From the NCBI RefSeq assembly GCF_010686765.1, contig NZ_JAAGWF010000009.1:248001-312000 (forward strand): a DNA stretch of 64,000 bases, in the 5' to 3' direction. Source of the DNA: Geodermatophilus sabuli. Its GTDB lineage: Bacteria > Actinomycetota > Actinomycetes > Mycobacteriales > Geodermatophilaceae. The position numbers were made by a program, and so were the translations under genes. Positions 37,641-44,835 of the stretch are shown piece by piece. Under the pieces are notes generated by a model. It had not been told where the DNA came from. It saw only the letters and a program-made list of their open reading frames with translations, and made no database searches. The number at the start of each line of letters is the position of its first letter. Position 1 is the first letter of the stretch.

Positions 37641-38739
37641 CCCGCACCGCCCGCAGACCCGGGGGCGCCGGGGCCGGTCGGAGCCGCTGTCCCACCGAGC
37701 CGGCCGCCGATCCCAGCCCCTGCACGAGGTGCGAGGCGCGCGACGTGGCGCGCCGGACCAGGTCGGGGGAGATCACCGGGGGCACCGTACGCGCGTAGTC
37801 AGCCAGCGCCTGCGCGGTGGTGTGGCGCGGGGTGTAGCCGAACTCCTCACGCAGGACGGTCGTGTCCACGACCCGGCCGAAGTTGAGGAAGCGCATCTGC
37901 TCCGGGGAGTAGTCGACGAAGCCCAGGCGGCGGGTCAGCCGGCTCACCGAGCCCAGCGCCGGGCTGGGCAGCGGCACCTGCAACCGCCCCAGCCGGCGGA
38001 GGACCTGCGACAGCAGCAGCGTGCCCTCGCCGCCGACGTTCACCGTGCCGTTGCAGTCCCCTGTGGTCGCCCGGGTCAGCACGGCCAGGGCGTCGTCCTC
38101 GTGCAGCAACTGCACCCGCGCGTCGTACCCCAGCGCCGTGGGCACCACCGGCATGCGCAGGAAGTGCGTCAGCAGCGAGTCGATGCGCGGGCCGATGAAG
38201 TTGGTGAACCGCAGGGCCGCGACCCCGACGTCGGGCCGGCGGCGGGCGAAGGACCGGACGTAGCCCTCGATGTCCACGCTGTCCTTGGCGAACCCGCCGG
38301 ACGGGACCCGCCGGGCCTGCATCGCCTCGGTGAAGACGGCGGGATCGCGCGAGGAGGCGCCGTAGACGGCGCTGGTCGACTTCAGCACGAACCGGCGGAC
38401 CGCGGGCGCGCGCTGACAGGCGGCGAGGAGCTGCATCGTCCCGATGACGTTGAGCTCCTTCATCGGCCCCCGGCCACCGGAGCCGGCGGGCGTGGAGCTG
38501 ATGTTCATGTGGACGACGGTGTCGACCGAGGCCGTGGTGATGACCTTGCCGATCAGCGGGTTGCGGATGTCGGCCCGGACGAACTCGGTGCGGCCGAGCC
38601 GGCGCAGCATCTCCGGCGACGGGGGGACGGTGTCCACCCCGATGACCCGCTCGATCGAGCGGTCCTGAGCGAGCTCGGCCGCCAGCGCACCGCCGAGCCA
38701 CCGGCTCACGCCGGTGACCAGCACGACCGCAGGCGGCAC
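37633..38739 (-). CDS. NAD-dependent epimerase/dehydratase family protein
   Basis: 368-residue extended short-chain dehydrogenase. N-terminal nucleotide-binding VVLVTGVSRWLGGALAAEL; VHMNISSTP; the catalytic region has SAVYGASS, and the family YxxxK position reads GYVRSFARRR, so catalytic status is uncertain. Occupies the galE2 (Rv0501) position. GTG start at 38739. Co-transcribed with the acyltransferase, suggesting envelope lipid or glycan metabolism (inference). Confidence 0.88.
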   Translation of the reverse strand: MPPAVVLVTGVSRWLGGALAAELAQDRSIERVIGVDTVPPSPEMLRRLGRTEFVRADIRNPLIGKVITTASVDTVVHMNISSTPAGSGGRGPMKELNVIGTMQLLAACQRAPAVRRFVLKSTSAVYGASSRDPAVFTEAMQARRVPSGGFAKDSVDIEGYVRSFARRRPDVGVAALRFTNFIGPRIDSLLTHFLRMPVVPTALGYDARVQLLHEDDALAVLTRATTGDCNGTVNVGGEGTLLLSQVLRRLGRLQVPLPSPALGSVSRLTRRLGFVDYSPEQMRFLNFGRVVDTTVLREEFGYTPRHTTAQALADYARTVPPVISPDLVRRATSRASHLVQGLGSAAGSVGQRLRPAPAPPGLRAVRDA

Positions 38740-38749
38740 GAGCGTCAGC

Positions 38750-38848
38750 TCACTTCTTGTTGCGTCGCTGGACGCGGGTCTTCTTGAGCAGCTTGCGGTG
38801 CTTCTTCTTCGCCATCCGCTTGCGGCGCTTCTTGATGACCGAACCCAT
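38750..38848 (-). CDS. Small ribosomal subunit protein bS22 (AURKAIP1/COX24 domain)
   Basis: 32-residue, extremely basic protein, with [20 protein letters not shown] at its N-terminus and [12 protein letters not shown] at its end. This nearly matches mycobacterial bS22 (Rv0500B), a component of the 30S subunit. ATG at 38848 with GGGAG upstream. It lies between the HTH gene and the epimerase, as in mycobacteria. Confidence 0.96.
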   Translation of the reverse strand: MGSVIKKRRKRMAKKKHRKLLKKTRVQRRNKK

Positions 38849-39152
38849 GTCCCAGTGCTCCCGACGTCGTCGCTGCGCGGCGTCCACCGGTGACCGGGAG
38901 GTCATGCCGGACGCCACGCGAGGTGATCAGCTCGTGTGCGACGGCCCGGACCGCAGGGTCCCGGCGTCGCTCGGCGTCCGAGCGTACCCGGCGCCCCCGC
39001 GGCGACGCTGCCACGGGAAGGCGACCGGCTGGTGCAGCTCCCCGCACGGGGTGGTCCCCCTGCCGCGCCGCACGAGAGGTGACGAGGACGGGCGACCGTC
39101 GTGCAGGGACCCGCCGCGAGCTCGCGAGCGGTGGGGGTAGCGAGGTCCTCGT
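38849..39152. other. Intergenic region upstream of bS22 with repeat copy B
   Basis: 304 bp without a convincing gene. It should hold the bS22 promoter. The right end (39106-39149) is a palindromic repeat copy in the orientation opposite to 15514-15555, with core CTCGCGAGC and GGGACCCG outer arm, next to the stop of the HTH gene, where it may terminate that transcript. Nothing else stands out. Confidence 0.6.
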
Positions 39153-39500
39153 TCAGGCGATGTCGGTGTAGGCGTCGCGCAGGTAGTCCTGGACGGCGCG
39201 CTCGGGGACCCGGAAGGACCGGCCGACGCGGACGGCGGAGAGGTCGCCGGCGTGCACGAGGCGGTACACGGTCATCTTCGAGACGCGCATCATGCTGGCG
39301 ACCTCGGCGACCGTCAGGAAGGTGACGGCGGCGCGGGGCTGGGGCACGGGCGGGCGACCCACCGGCATGGCGGCCGGATGGGCCGGGCCGATCGGGCGGG
39401 CCATGCTGGCGGCCGAGATCGGGCGGGGCATCTGACGCGGGCCGGGGACGCCCGGGCGGGCGTAGGCGGCGGCGGTGGCGGTGCGCTGGGGCATGGTCAT
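39153..39500 (-). CDS. Excisionase-family HTH DNA-binding protein (BdtA/Rv0500A type)
   Basis: 115 residues. A Pro/Ala/Arg-rich N-terminus is followed by the winged-helix core FLTVAEVASMMRVSKMTVYR, LVHAGDLSAVRVGRSFRVPE and RAVQDYLRDAY. This matches the conserved actinobacterial HTH protein found beside bS22 and proC (Rv0500A, Streptomyces BdtA). Start ATG at 39500 after GGAG; a longer frame to 39560 exists but lacks family sequence. A TACTCT box lies upstream on the minus strand. Targets unknown. Confidence 0.88.
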   Translation of the reverse strand: MTMPQRTATAAAYARPGVPGPRQMPRPISAASMARPIGPAHPAAMPVGRPPVPQPRAAVTFLTVAEVASMMRVSKMTVYRLVHAGDLSAVRVGRSFRVPERAVQDYLRDAYTDIA

Positions 39501-39665
39501 GTCTTCATCTCCGGACCTAGCACGCGTCGGGCGCCGGCTTCCCCACCGACTACGGGACACGCACGTGCTGATACAGAGAGTAGGGGGAAGGGTGTGACAG
39601 AAGCGATGGAAGAAACGAACATGCGGACCGGTCCGTCCTGGGCAGAACTACACCTATGTGGCTCT

Positions 39666-39730
39666 GTCGACATGTGCCCTGGCGCGTCCTCGACGACACG
39701 TCCTCGTCCAATCACGCAGCGTCGACATGT
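39666..39730. repeat. Direct repeat GTCGACATGT x2 in HTH/proC intergenic region
   Basis: GTCGACATGT at 39666-39675 and 39721-39730, starts 55 bp apart (about five helical turns), each containing GTCGAC and followed within 2-4 nt by a GCCC. The 39501-39751 spacer is AT-richer than its surroundings and otherwise empty. Spacing on one DNA face suggests a regulator-binding pair, perhaps for the adjacent HTH protein; this is inference. Confidence 0.4.
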
Positions 39731-39751
39731 CGGCCCGCTCCCGCGGTAGGT

Positions 39752-40582
39752 TCAGCGGTCCCCTGAGCCCCGGCCCAGCTCCACCGAGCGGGCGTGCGCG
39801 GCCTCGATGGCGGCGATCAGTGCCGCGCGGACGCCGTGCCGCTCGAGTTCCCGGATCGCGGCGATCGTCGTCCCGCCGGGGCTGGTGACGGCCTCGCGCA
39901 ACTGGACCGGGTGCTCTCCCGAGTCGCGGAGCATCACCGCGGACCCCAGGGCGGTCTGCACGATCAGGTCCGCGGCCAGCGCGCGCGGCAGCCCGAGCAG
40001 GATGCCGGCGTCGATCATCGCCTCGACCAGGAAGAAGAAGTACGCCGGGCCGCTGCCCGACAGCGCGGTCACGGCGTCCTGCTGGCCCTCCGGCACCCGG
40101 CGCACCCGGCCCACCGCGGCCAGCAGCGCCTCGGCCTCGTCCAGGTGGGACTCGTCGGCGTGCGCCCCGGCCGAGAGCACGCTCATGCCCTCGTCCACCA
40201 GCGCCGGGGTGTTGGGCATGACCCGCACGACCGGCACGCCCGCGGGCAGCGCCGCCTCGAGGGTGGACGTCGGGACGCCGGCGGCCACCGACACCACCAG
40301 GTGCCCGGCGTCGACCGTGTCCGCCAGCAGCCCGAGCAGGGTGCCGATGTCCTGGGGCTTGACCGCGAGCAGGAGCACGCGGGCGCGCGCGGCCGCCTCG
40401 GCCAGCCCGAGCACCGGCACGCCGTACCGGGCGGTCAGTTCCGCCCCCCGCTCCGGGCTCCGCTCGCAGACGACGATCCCGTCGGGCCCCCCGCGCCGCA
40501 CCAGCCCGGAGAGCAGGGCCTCCCCGATCTTGCCGCCGCCGATGATCGCCAGCCCTCGGCGCCCTTCCCCCGCGGCGGTCAC
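39752..40582 (-). CDS. proC: Pyrroline-5-carboxylate reductase
   Basis: 276-residue NAD(P)H enzyme for the last step of proline synthesis. N-terminal LAIIGGGKIGEALLSGL; VLLLAVKPQDI; VRVMPNTPALVDEGMS; and the C-terminal signature VTALSGSGPAYFFFLVEAM with VTSPGGTTIAAI. GTG at 40582 overlaps the upstream stop as GTGA, coupling it to a degenerate proline-dehydrogenase-like protein. Confidence 0.97.
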   Translation of the reverse strand: MTAAGEGRRGLAIIGGGKIGEALLSGLVRRGGPDGIVVCERSPERGAELTARYGVPVLGLAEAAARARVLLLAVKPQDIGTLLGLLADTVDAGHLVVSVAAGVPTSTLEAALPAGVPVVRVMPNTPALVDEGMSVLSAGAHADESHLDEAEALLAAVGRVRRVPEGQQDAVTALSGSGPAYFFFLVEAMIDAGILLGLPRALAADLIVQTALGSAVMLRDSGEHPVQLREAVTSPGGTTIAAIRELERHGVRAALIAAIEAAHARSVELGRGSGDR

Positions 40583-41313
40583 GACCGGCCCGCGAGCCGG
40601 CGCAGCACGGCGGCCGGGGCGCCCTCCCCGGACGGCACGGCCACACGCACCCCGTGCCCGCCGGCGACCAGCCGGCGCTGCTGCTCGGTGCTGACTCTCC
40701 ACGGCATGACGTACTCCCAGCTCTCGGGTGCTCGCTCGTTCCAGGCGGCGCGCTCGCCGGCGATGGCGACCAGCCGCGGGTCGGTGGTGCCGATCGCGGG
40801 CTGGCCGGCCCCGGCCATCAGCACGTCCAGGCAGCGCACGAAGGCGAGGTCGGCCGCCGCTCCGCGCCCGCCGGTCAGCCGGACCCGCCCCCCGGCCAGC
40901 GCACGACAGCGGTCCTCCGCATCGGGCCGGTGCGCCGGCATGACCACGGTGGCCGAGGGCAGCCGCTCCGCCAGCGCACGGACGGCGGCGGACTGCCCGG
41001 CCAGGGCGACACGCAGCCCGGCCTCGGCCGCGGCGCGCGCGACCGGGGCCGCTGCGGCGCCCAGCCGGTCCACCGGCACCGTCAGCTCGCACCGCGCGGC
41101 GAGCCCGGCGCCGGCCACCCGGCCGGCCAGCTCGACCAGCTCCGCGGCGGGGTCGGAGGCGCCGGGCACGTGCTCCAGCGCGACGGTGAGGCCGGTGGCG
41201 GTCAGCTCGCCGGCCACCCGGACGGCGTCGTCGACCCGCGGTCCGGCCCCGGCGAGGACGCCGGCCGGCCGGCCGAGCAGGCGGCGCAGCGGGGTGGGGT
41301 TCAGCGCGCGCAC
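40579..41313 (-). CDS. Proline dehydrogenase-like protein, degenerate active site
   Basis: 244 residues in a TIM-barrel pattern. The C-terminal half aligns by eye with proline dehydrogenase: FVRCLDVLMAGAGQPAIGTTDPRLV, ESWEYVMPWRVSTEQQRRLV and GHGVRVAVPSGEGAPAAVLRRLA. The usual catalytic lysine segment (LVKGAY-E) reads RVRLTGGRGAA, and the N-terminal half is shortened from about 300. It may be an inactive or altered flavoprotein regulating ProC. GTG at 41313, 7 nt after TACGGT (leaderless). Mycobacteria have a sugar-isomerase-like TIM barrel at this position (Rv0498). Confidence 0.75.
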   Translation of the reverse strand: MRALNPTPLRRLLGRPAGVLAGAGPRVDDAVRVAGELTATGLTVALEHVPGASDPAAELVELAGRVAGAGLAARCELTVPVDRLGAAAAPVARAAAEAGLRVALAGQSAAVRALAERLPSATVVMPAHRPDAEDRCRALAGGRVRLTGGRGAAADLAFVRCLDVLMAGAGQPAIGTTDPRLVAIAGERAAWNERAPESWEYVMPWRVSTEQQRRLVAGGHGVRVAVPSGEGAPAAVLRRLAGRS

Positions 41314-41372
41314 GCTGCGAACCGTAGTGCCGCCGGGTGTGCCGCTCGCGGGGCCGGGGTAGCCGCCGCCGC

Positions 41373-41936
41373 ATGGCCGACGAGCTGAACGGGATGAAGG
41401 TGGCGGTCCTCGCGACCGACGGTGTCGAGCAGGTCGAGCTGGACCGGCCCTGGCAGGCCCTGGAGGAGGCCGGCGCCGAGCCCGAGCTGGTGTCCCTGGA
41501 GGCGGGGGAGATCACCGCGTACGACCACATCGACAAGGCCGACACCAAGAAGGTGGACGCCGTCGTCAGTTCCGCCGACCCCGACCGCTACGCCGCGCTC
41601 CTCCTCCCGGGTGGCGTCATCAACGGCGACTTCATCCGCGCCGACGCCGACGCGGTGGCCTTCGTGACGGCGTTCTTCGAGGCCGGCAAGCCGGTGGCCG
41701 CGATCTGCCACGCGCCGTGGGTGCTGGTCGAGGCCGACGTCGTCCGCGGCCGGCGGATGACCTCCTGGCCCTCGCTGCAGACCGACCTGCGCAACGCCGG
41801 GGCGACGTGGGTGGACGAGGAGGTCGTCGTCGACGGCACCCTGGTGACCAGCCGTCAGCCCGACGACCTCGACGCGTTCTCCGCCGCCATGGTCGAGCAG
41901 TTCGCCGCCGGCCCCGCGGAGGAGGACGACGAGTAG
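41373..41936 (+). CDS. DJ-1/PfpI family protein
   Basis: 187-residue type 1 glutamine-amidotransferase-like protein. The nucleophile cysteine is in VAAICHAPWVLVEADVVRGR, the acidic partner in EKP-type position near the N-terminus, and the end WPSLQTDLRNAGATWVDEEVVVDG is typical of PfpI/YhbO deglycase-chaperones. ATG at 41373 follows TAGCCG by 7 nt. Divergent from the proline-dehydrogenase-like gene. Probably stress related. Confidence 0.9.
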   Translation: MADELNGMKVAVLATDGVEQVELDRPWQALEEAGAEPELVSLEAGEITAYDHIDKADTKKVDAVVSSADPDRYAALLLPGGVINGDFIRADADAVAFVTAFFEAGKPVAAICHAPWVLVEADVVRGRRMTSWPSLQTDLRNAGATWVDEEVVVDGTLVTSRQPDDLDAFSAAMVEQFAAGPAEEDDE

Positions 41937-41938
41937 GA

Positions 41939-41981
41939 GGACCCCGTCCTCCCCGCCCTCCGCACGCGCGGGGCGGGACCC
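41939..41981. repeat. Dispersed palindromic repeat, copy I
   Basis: GGACCCCGTCCTCCCCGCCC through GGGGCGGGACCC, beginning 3 bp beyond the PfpI stop and running into a separate terminator hairpin. It resembles copies C and D (GACCCGTCCTCCTCACC). Part of the intergenic repeat family. Confidence 0.45.
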
Positions 41982-41982
41982 G

Positions 41983-42013
41983 GGACACGGCCCCTCTGCG
42001 GGGGGCCGTGTCC
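41983..42013. terminator. Perfect 12-bp hairpin terminator
   Basis: GGACACGGCCCC (41983-41994) pairs perfectly with GGGGCCGTGTCC (42002-42013) over a 7-nt loop, between the convergent PfpI gene and the Rv0497-like gene. Confidence 0.8.
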
Positions 42014-42017
42014 TCTC

Positions 42018-42851
42018 TCAGCCGCCGGCGAGCAGGCCCGCGGCCGGGGCGATGGTGAGCAGCGTGCCGGCGAAGACGAGGACGGCGGTCAGCCGGGCGC
42101 CGATGTGCTCCTTGTCCTGCCGCTGCCGCCAGGCCCCGACCCCGGCCACCAGCGCGGCGACCGCCACGGGGGCCAGCAGGACGGCGAGGTAGGGCAGCAG
42201 CTCCCAGAGCACGGTGAACAGGAAGTAGATGCCGACGCCCGCGGCCAGGGCGACGACGAGTTCGCCGGCGAAGCGGAGCCAGGCGAGCGCCCCCTCCTGG
42301 GCGCCGAGCGCCTCGTCCTCGAGGAGGGGTGTGTCGGCGTCGGCCCGGACGACCGGGATCGGGCCGGTCGAGGGGCCCGCGTCCGACGTCCTCGCGCGGC
42401 CGGTGCCGGCCCGGACGGCGCCGGTGTCGGCGGCACCGGCGAGCACGCCCGTGGTCGACGTCGCGCCCGGGACGCCGGGCTTCCGGGAGGGCCGCAGCCC
42501 CGGGATGGCCGCGGTCGAGGGCTCGGGCCGGCCGCGCCGACGGTCGGGGGACGGCGCGGGAGGGGCGAGGTCCCCGGTCCGGTCGGCCGCCCGCCGGCCC
42601 GAGGGGAGCCCGGCCCGGCCGGTGTCGGACATCCGCCCGCCGTCCGCGCCGCGACGCCGGATGCCGGTGTCGCCGGTCTCCCCGACGTCACCCCGCTGGC
42701 GGATGGGGGCGTCACCCGTCTCGCCCGGGCGGCGGCGGCGCCCGCGCGCCGGCGACTCGACCCCGGCCTCGCGCAGGATGTCGGCCAGCGGACGGCCCCC
42801 GGTGTCCGGGTCCCGCCGGACGCTGTCGCGGTCCCTCGCGGAGCTGGTCAT
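42018..42851 (-). CDS. Rv0497-like conserved membrane protein
   Basis: 277 residues. The N-terminus LADILREAGVESPARGRRRR resembles mycobacterial Rv0497; a long disordered Gly/Arg/Pro region follows; two or three helices lie near residues 205-270 (ELVVALAAGVGIYFLFTVLW; AVLLAPVAVAALVAGVGAW; AVLVFAGTLLTIAPAAGLLAGG). It overlaps ppx as ATGA, the same gene order as in mycobacteria. Function unknown; pairing with Ppx suggests a regulatory or polyphosphate link. Confidence 0.82.
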   Translation of the reverse strand: MTSSARDRDSVRRDPDTGGRPLADILREAGVESPARGRRRRPGETGDAPIRQRGDVGETGDTGIRRRGADGGRMSDTGRAGLPSGRRAADRTGDLAPPAPSPDRRRGRPEPSTAAIPGLRPSRKPGVPGATSTTGVLAGAADTGAVRAGTGRARTSDAGPSTGPIPVVRADADTPLLEDEALGAQEGALAWLRFAGELVVALAAGVGIYFLFTVLWELLPYLAVLLAPVAVAALVAGVGAWRQRQDKEHIGARLTAVLVFAGTLLTIAPAAGLLAGG

Positions 42852-43795
42852 CCCTGTCCTCCCAGCCAGTCCAGTCGGCGCAGGATGACGCCCTCCCTCA
42901 GTGCCCACGGGCAGATCCGGACGGACGGTACGTCGAGGGCCCGCATCGCGGCCTGCGCCACGACGGCACCGGCGGGCACCTGGTGGGCGCGGTCGGGCGA
43001 CACGCCGCGCAGCTCGGCCAGCGCCGAGGACTCGATGCGTGACACGAACCCGATCAGCTGGCCGAGGCCGTCGAGGGTGAGGTGCCGCGGCACCTGCAGC
43101 CCGGCGGAGTACGGGGCGGCACCGGTCAGCCGGGCCAGGGTGCGGAAGGTCTTGCTCGTGGCTGCGACGAGGTCCGGCGGACCGTCGGCGAGCAGCTTCT
43201 TCGCCGCCGGCCGCAGCAGGTCCGTGGCGTACGCGTCGAGTTCGTGGAGGGCGGCGAGGTCCGGCCGACCGCCCGAGTGCGCCTCCGGCAGGAAGCGGCG
43301 GGTCATCCGCCCGGCCCCCAGCGGCAGCGACAGCGCGACGTCGGGGTCCTCGTCGTACCCGCTGGCCAGTTCCAGCGAGCCGCCGCCGATGTCGAGGACC
43401 AGCAGCCGCCCGGCGCTCCAGCCGTACCACCGGCGGACGGCCAGGAAGGTCAGCCGGGCCTCGTCCTCGCCGGTGGTCACCTGGAGCTCGACGCCGGTCT
43501 GCTCGGCGACCCGTGCCAGCACGTCGAGGCCGTTGTCCGCGTCGCGGATGGCCGAGGTGACCAGCGCCAACACCTCGTCGCACTTCTGCCGCTCGGCCTG
43601 CTCGCACGCCTTGCGGACGGCCTTGACCAGCGCCTTCTCGCCCTCCTTGGACAGCACGTTGTCCGCCCCGACGTGCTCGGCCAGGCGCAGCACCGAGCGG
43701 TCGTCGTGCATCGGGGTGGGGTGCGCACCGGTGTGGGCGTCGACCACGAGGAGGTGCACGGTGTTCGATCCGACGTCCAGAACCCCGAGCCGCAT
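42848..43795 (-). CDS. ppx: Exopolyphosphatase / guanosine pentaphosphatase family
   Basis: 315-residue ASKHA-fold phosphatase. The first phosphate loop is [19 protein letters not shown], the second [36 protein letters not shown] is typical. The short single-domain form matches mycobacterial Ppx1 (Rv0496). ATG at 43795; a longer upstream frame lacks family sequence. Releases phosphate from polyphosphate and fits with the PHO-type regulation nearby. Confidence 0.93.
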   Translation of the reverse strand: MRLGVLDVGSNTVHLLVVDAHTGAHPTPMHDDRSVLRLAEHVGADNVLSKEGEKALVKAVRKACEQAERQKCDEVLALVTSAIRDADNGLDVLARVAEQTGVELQVTTGEDEARLTFLAVRRWYGWSAGRLLVLDIGGGSLELASGYDEDPDVALSLPLGAGRMTRRFLPEAHSGGRPDLAALHELDAYATDLLRPAAKKLLADGPPDLVAATSKTFRTLARLTGAAPYSAGLQVPRHLTLDGLGQLIGFVSRIESSALAELRGVSPDRAHQVPAGAVVAQAAMRALDVPSVRICPWALREGVILRRLDWLGGQG

Positions 43796-43920
43796 GGGTC
43801 CAGTCTGCCGGTCCGGCTCGGGGCGGGCTGATCCGGCCGGTGGCCGAGCCCGGCGAGACGGTCGCGGTGGCGGCCACCGGGCCCCGGGGCCCGCGCCGGG
43901 CGGCCACCTACGCTCGGCCG

Positions 43921-44775
43921 GTGCCCGACGCCCCACCTCCCGAGGTGCAGCCGGACTTCGCCCGCGAGTGGGTGGAGTTCCCCGACCCCGCTGATCCGGC
44001 GCACGTGGTCCGCGCCGACCTGACCTGGCTGGCGTCGGCCTGGACCTGCGTGTTCGGGCGGGGCTGCGCCGGGGTGGTCGAGGGTCGACCCGACGACGGC
44101 TGCTGCAGCCACGGCGCCTTCTTCACCGACGCCGACGACCTGGCGCGGGTCACCGCGGCGGTGGCCGACCTGGACGACGAGGACTGGCAGCTGGCCGCGG
44201 TCGGCCGGCGGAGCTGGACCGAGGAGGACCTGGCGGACGAGGAGGGATCCTCCGACGGCGCGGACCCGGTGCGCTCGCTGCGCACGCGGCTGGTCGACGG
44301 CGCATGCGTGTTCCTCAACCGGCCCGGGTTCCCCGGCGGCGCCGGCTGCGCGCTGCACCGCATGGCCGTGCGCGAGCAGCTGCACCCGCTGCTCACCAAG
44401 CCCGACGTGTGCTGGCAGCTGCCGGTGCGCCGTGAGCAGGAGCGCGTCGAGCGACCCGACGGCAGCACGGTGCTGGTCTCCACGATCGGCGAGTTCGACC
44501 GGCGCGCCTGGGGCCCCGGCGGTGCCGACCTGCACTGGTGGTGCACCGGCTCCCCCGCGGCACACGTGGCCGTCGAGCCGCTGGTCTCGACCTACGCCGC
44601 GGAGCTGACGGCCCTCCTCGGCGTCCCGGCGTACACCGAACTGCGTCGCCTGACCGAGGCCCGGCTGGACCTCGGCCTGGTCGCCCCGCACCCCGCGAGC
44701 CCGGCCCCGCAGCCCCTCGTCCTGCACCGCCGACGGCCCGGGCCGACTCCCCCGACAGGGGTGCAGTCGCACTGA
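43921..44775 (+). CDS. Cys/His-rich conserved hypothetical protein
   Basis: 284 residues, no firm family. Cysteine clusters lie at about residues 40-62 ([13 protein letters not shown], then [11 protein letters not shown]) and 125-165 ([22 protein letters not shown], then [13 protein letters not shown]), reminiscent of UPF0153/YkgJ-type zinc or iron-chelating proteins. A His/Trp motif LHWWCTGSP follows. The GTG at 43921 lies exactly 6 nt after TACGCT (leaderless), so I reject the longer frame from 43840. Metal binding is inferred. Confidence 0.75.
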   Translation: MPDAPPPEVQPDFAREWVEFPDPADPAHVVRADLTWLASAWTCVFGRGCAGVVEGRPDDGCCSHGAFFTDADDLARVTAAVADLDDEDWQLAAVGRRSWTEEDLADEEGSSDGADPVRSLRTRLVDGACVFLNRPGFPGGAGCALHRMAVREQLHPLLTKPDVCWQLPVRREQERVERPDGSTVLVSTIGEFDRRAWGPGGADLHWWCTGSPAAHVAVEPLVSTYAAELTALLGVPAYTELRRLTEARLDLGLVAPHPASPAPQPLVLHRRRPGPTPPTGVQSH

Positions 44776-44835
44776 CCCGGGGCCGCCCGCCACTACCCTT
44801 CCCAGGACGGGGCGGACGAGCGGACGGCGAGGACT

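Noticed and set aside
38890-39325. Plus-strand frames ending in RRELASGGGS-like sequence near bS22
   Set aside because: The peptide comes from translating a repeat copy; the same peptide arises at 15505-15747 from the copy there.
33460-39751. Search for a BldN-type promoter (CGTAAC, 16-nt spacer, CGTTGA) near bS22, the HTH gene and the sigma gene
   Set aside because: No convincing pair of boxes found by eye.
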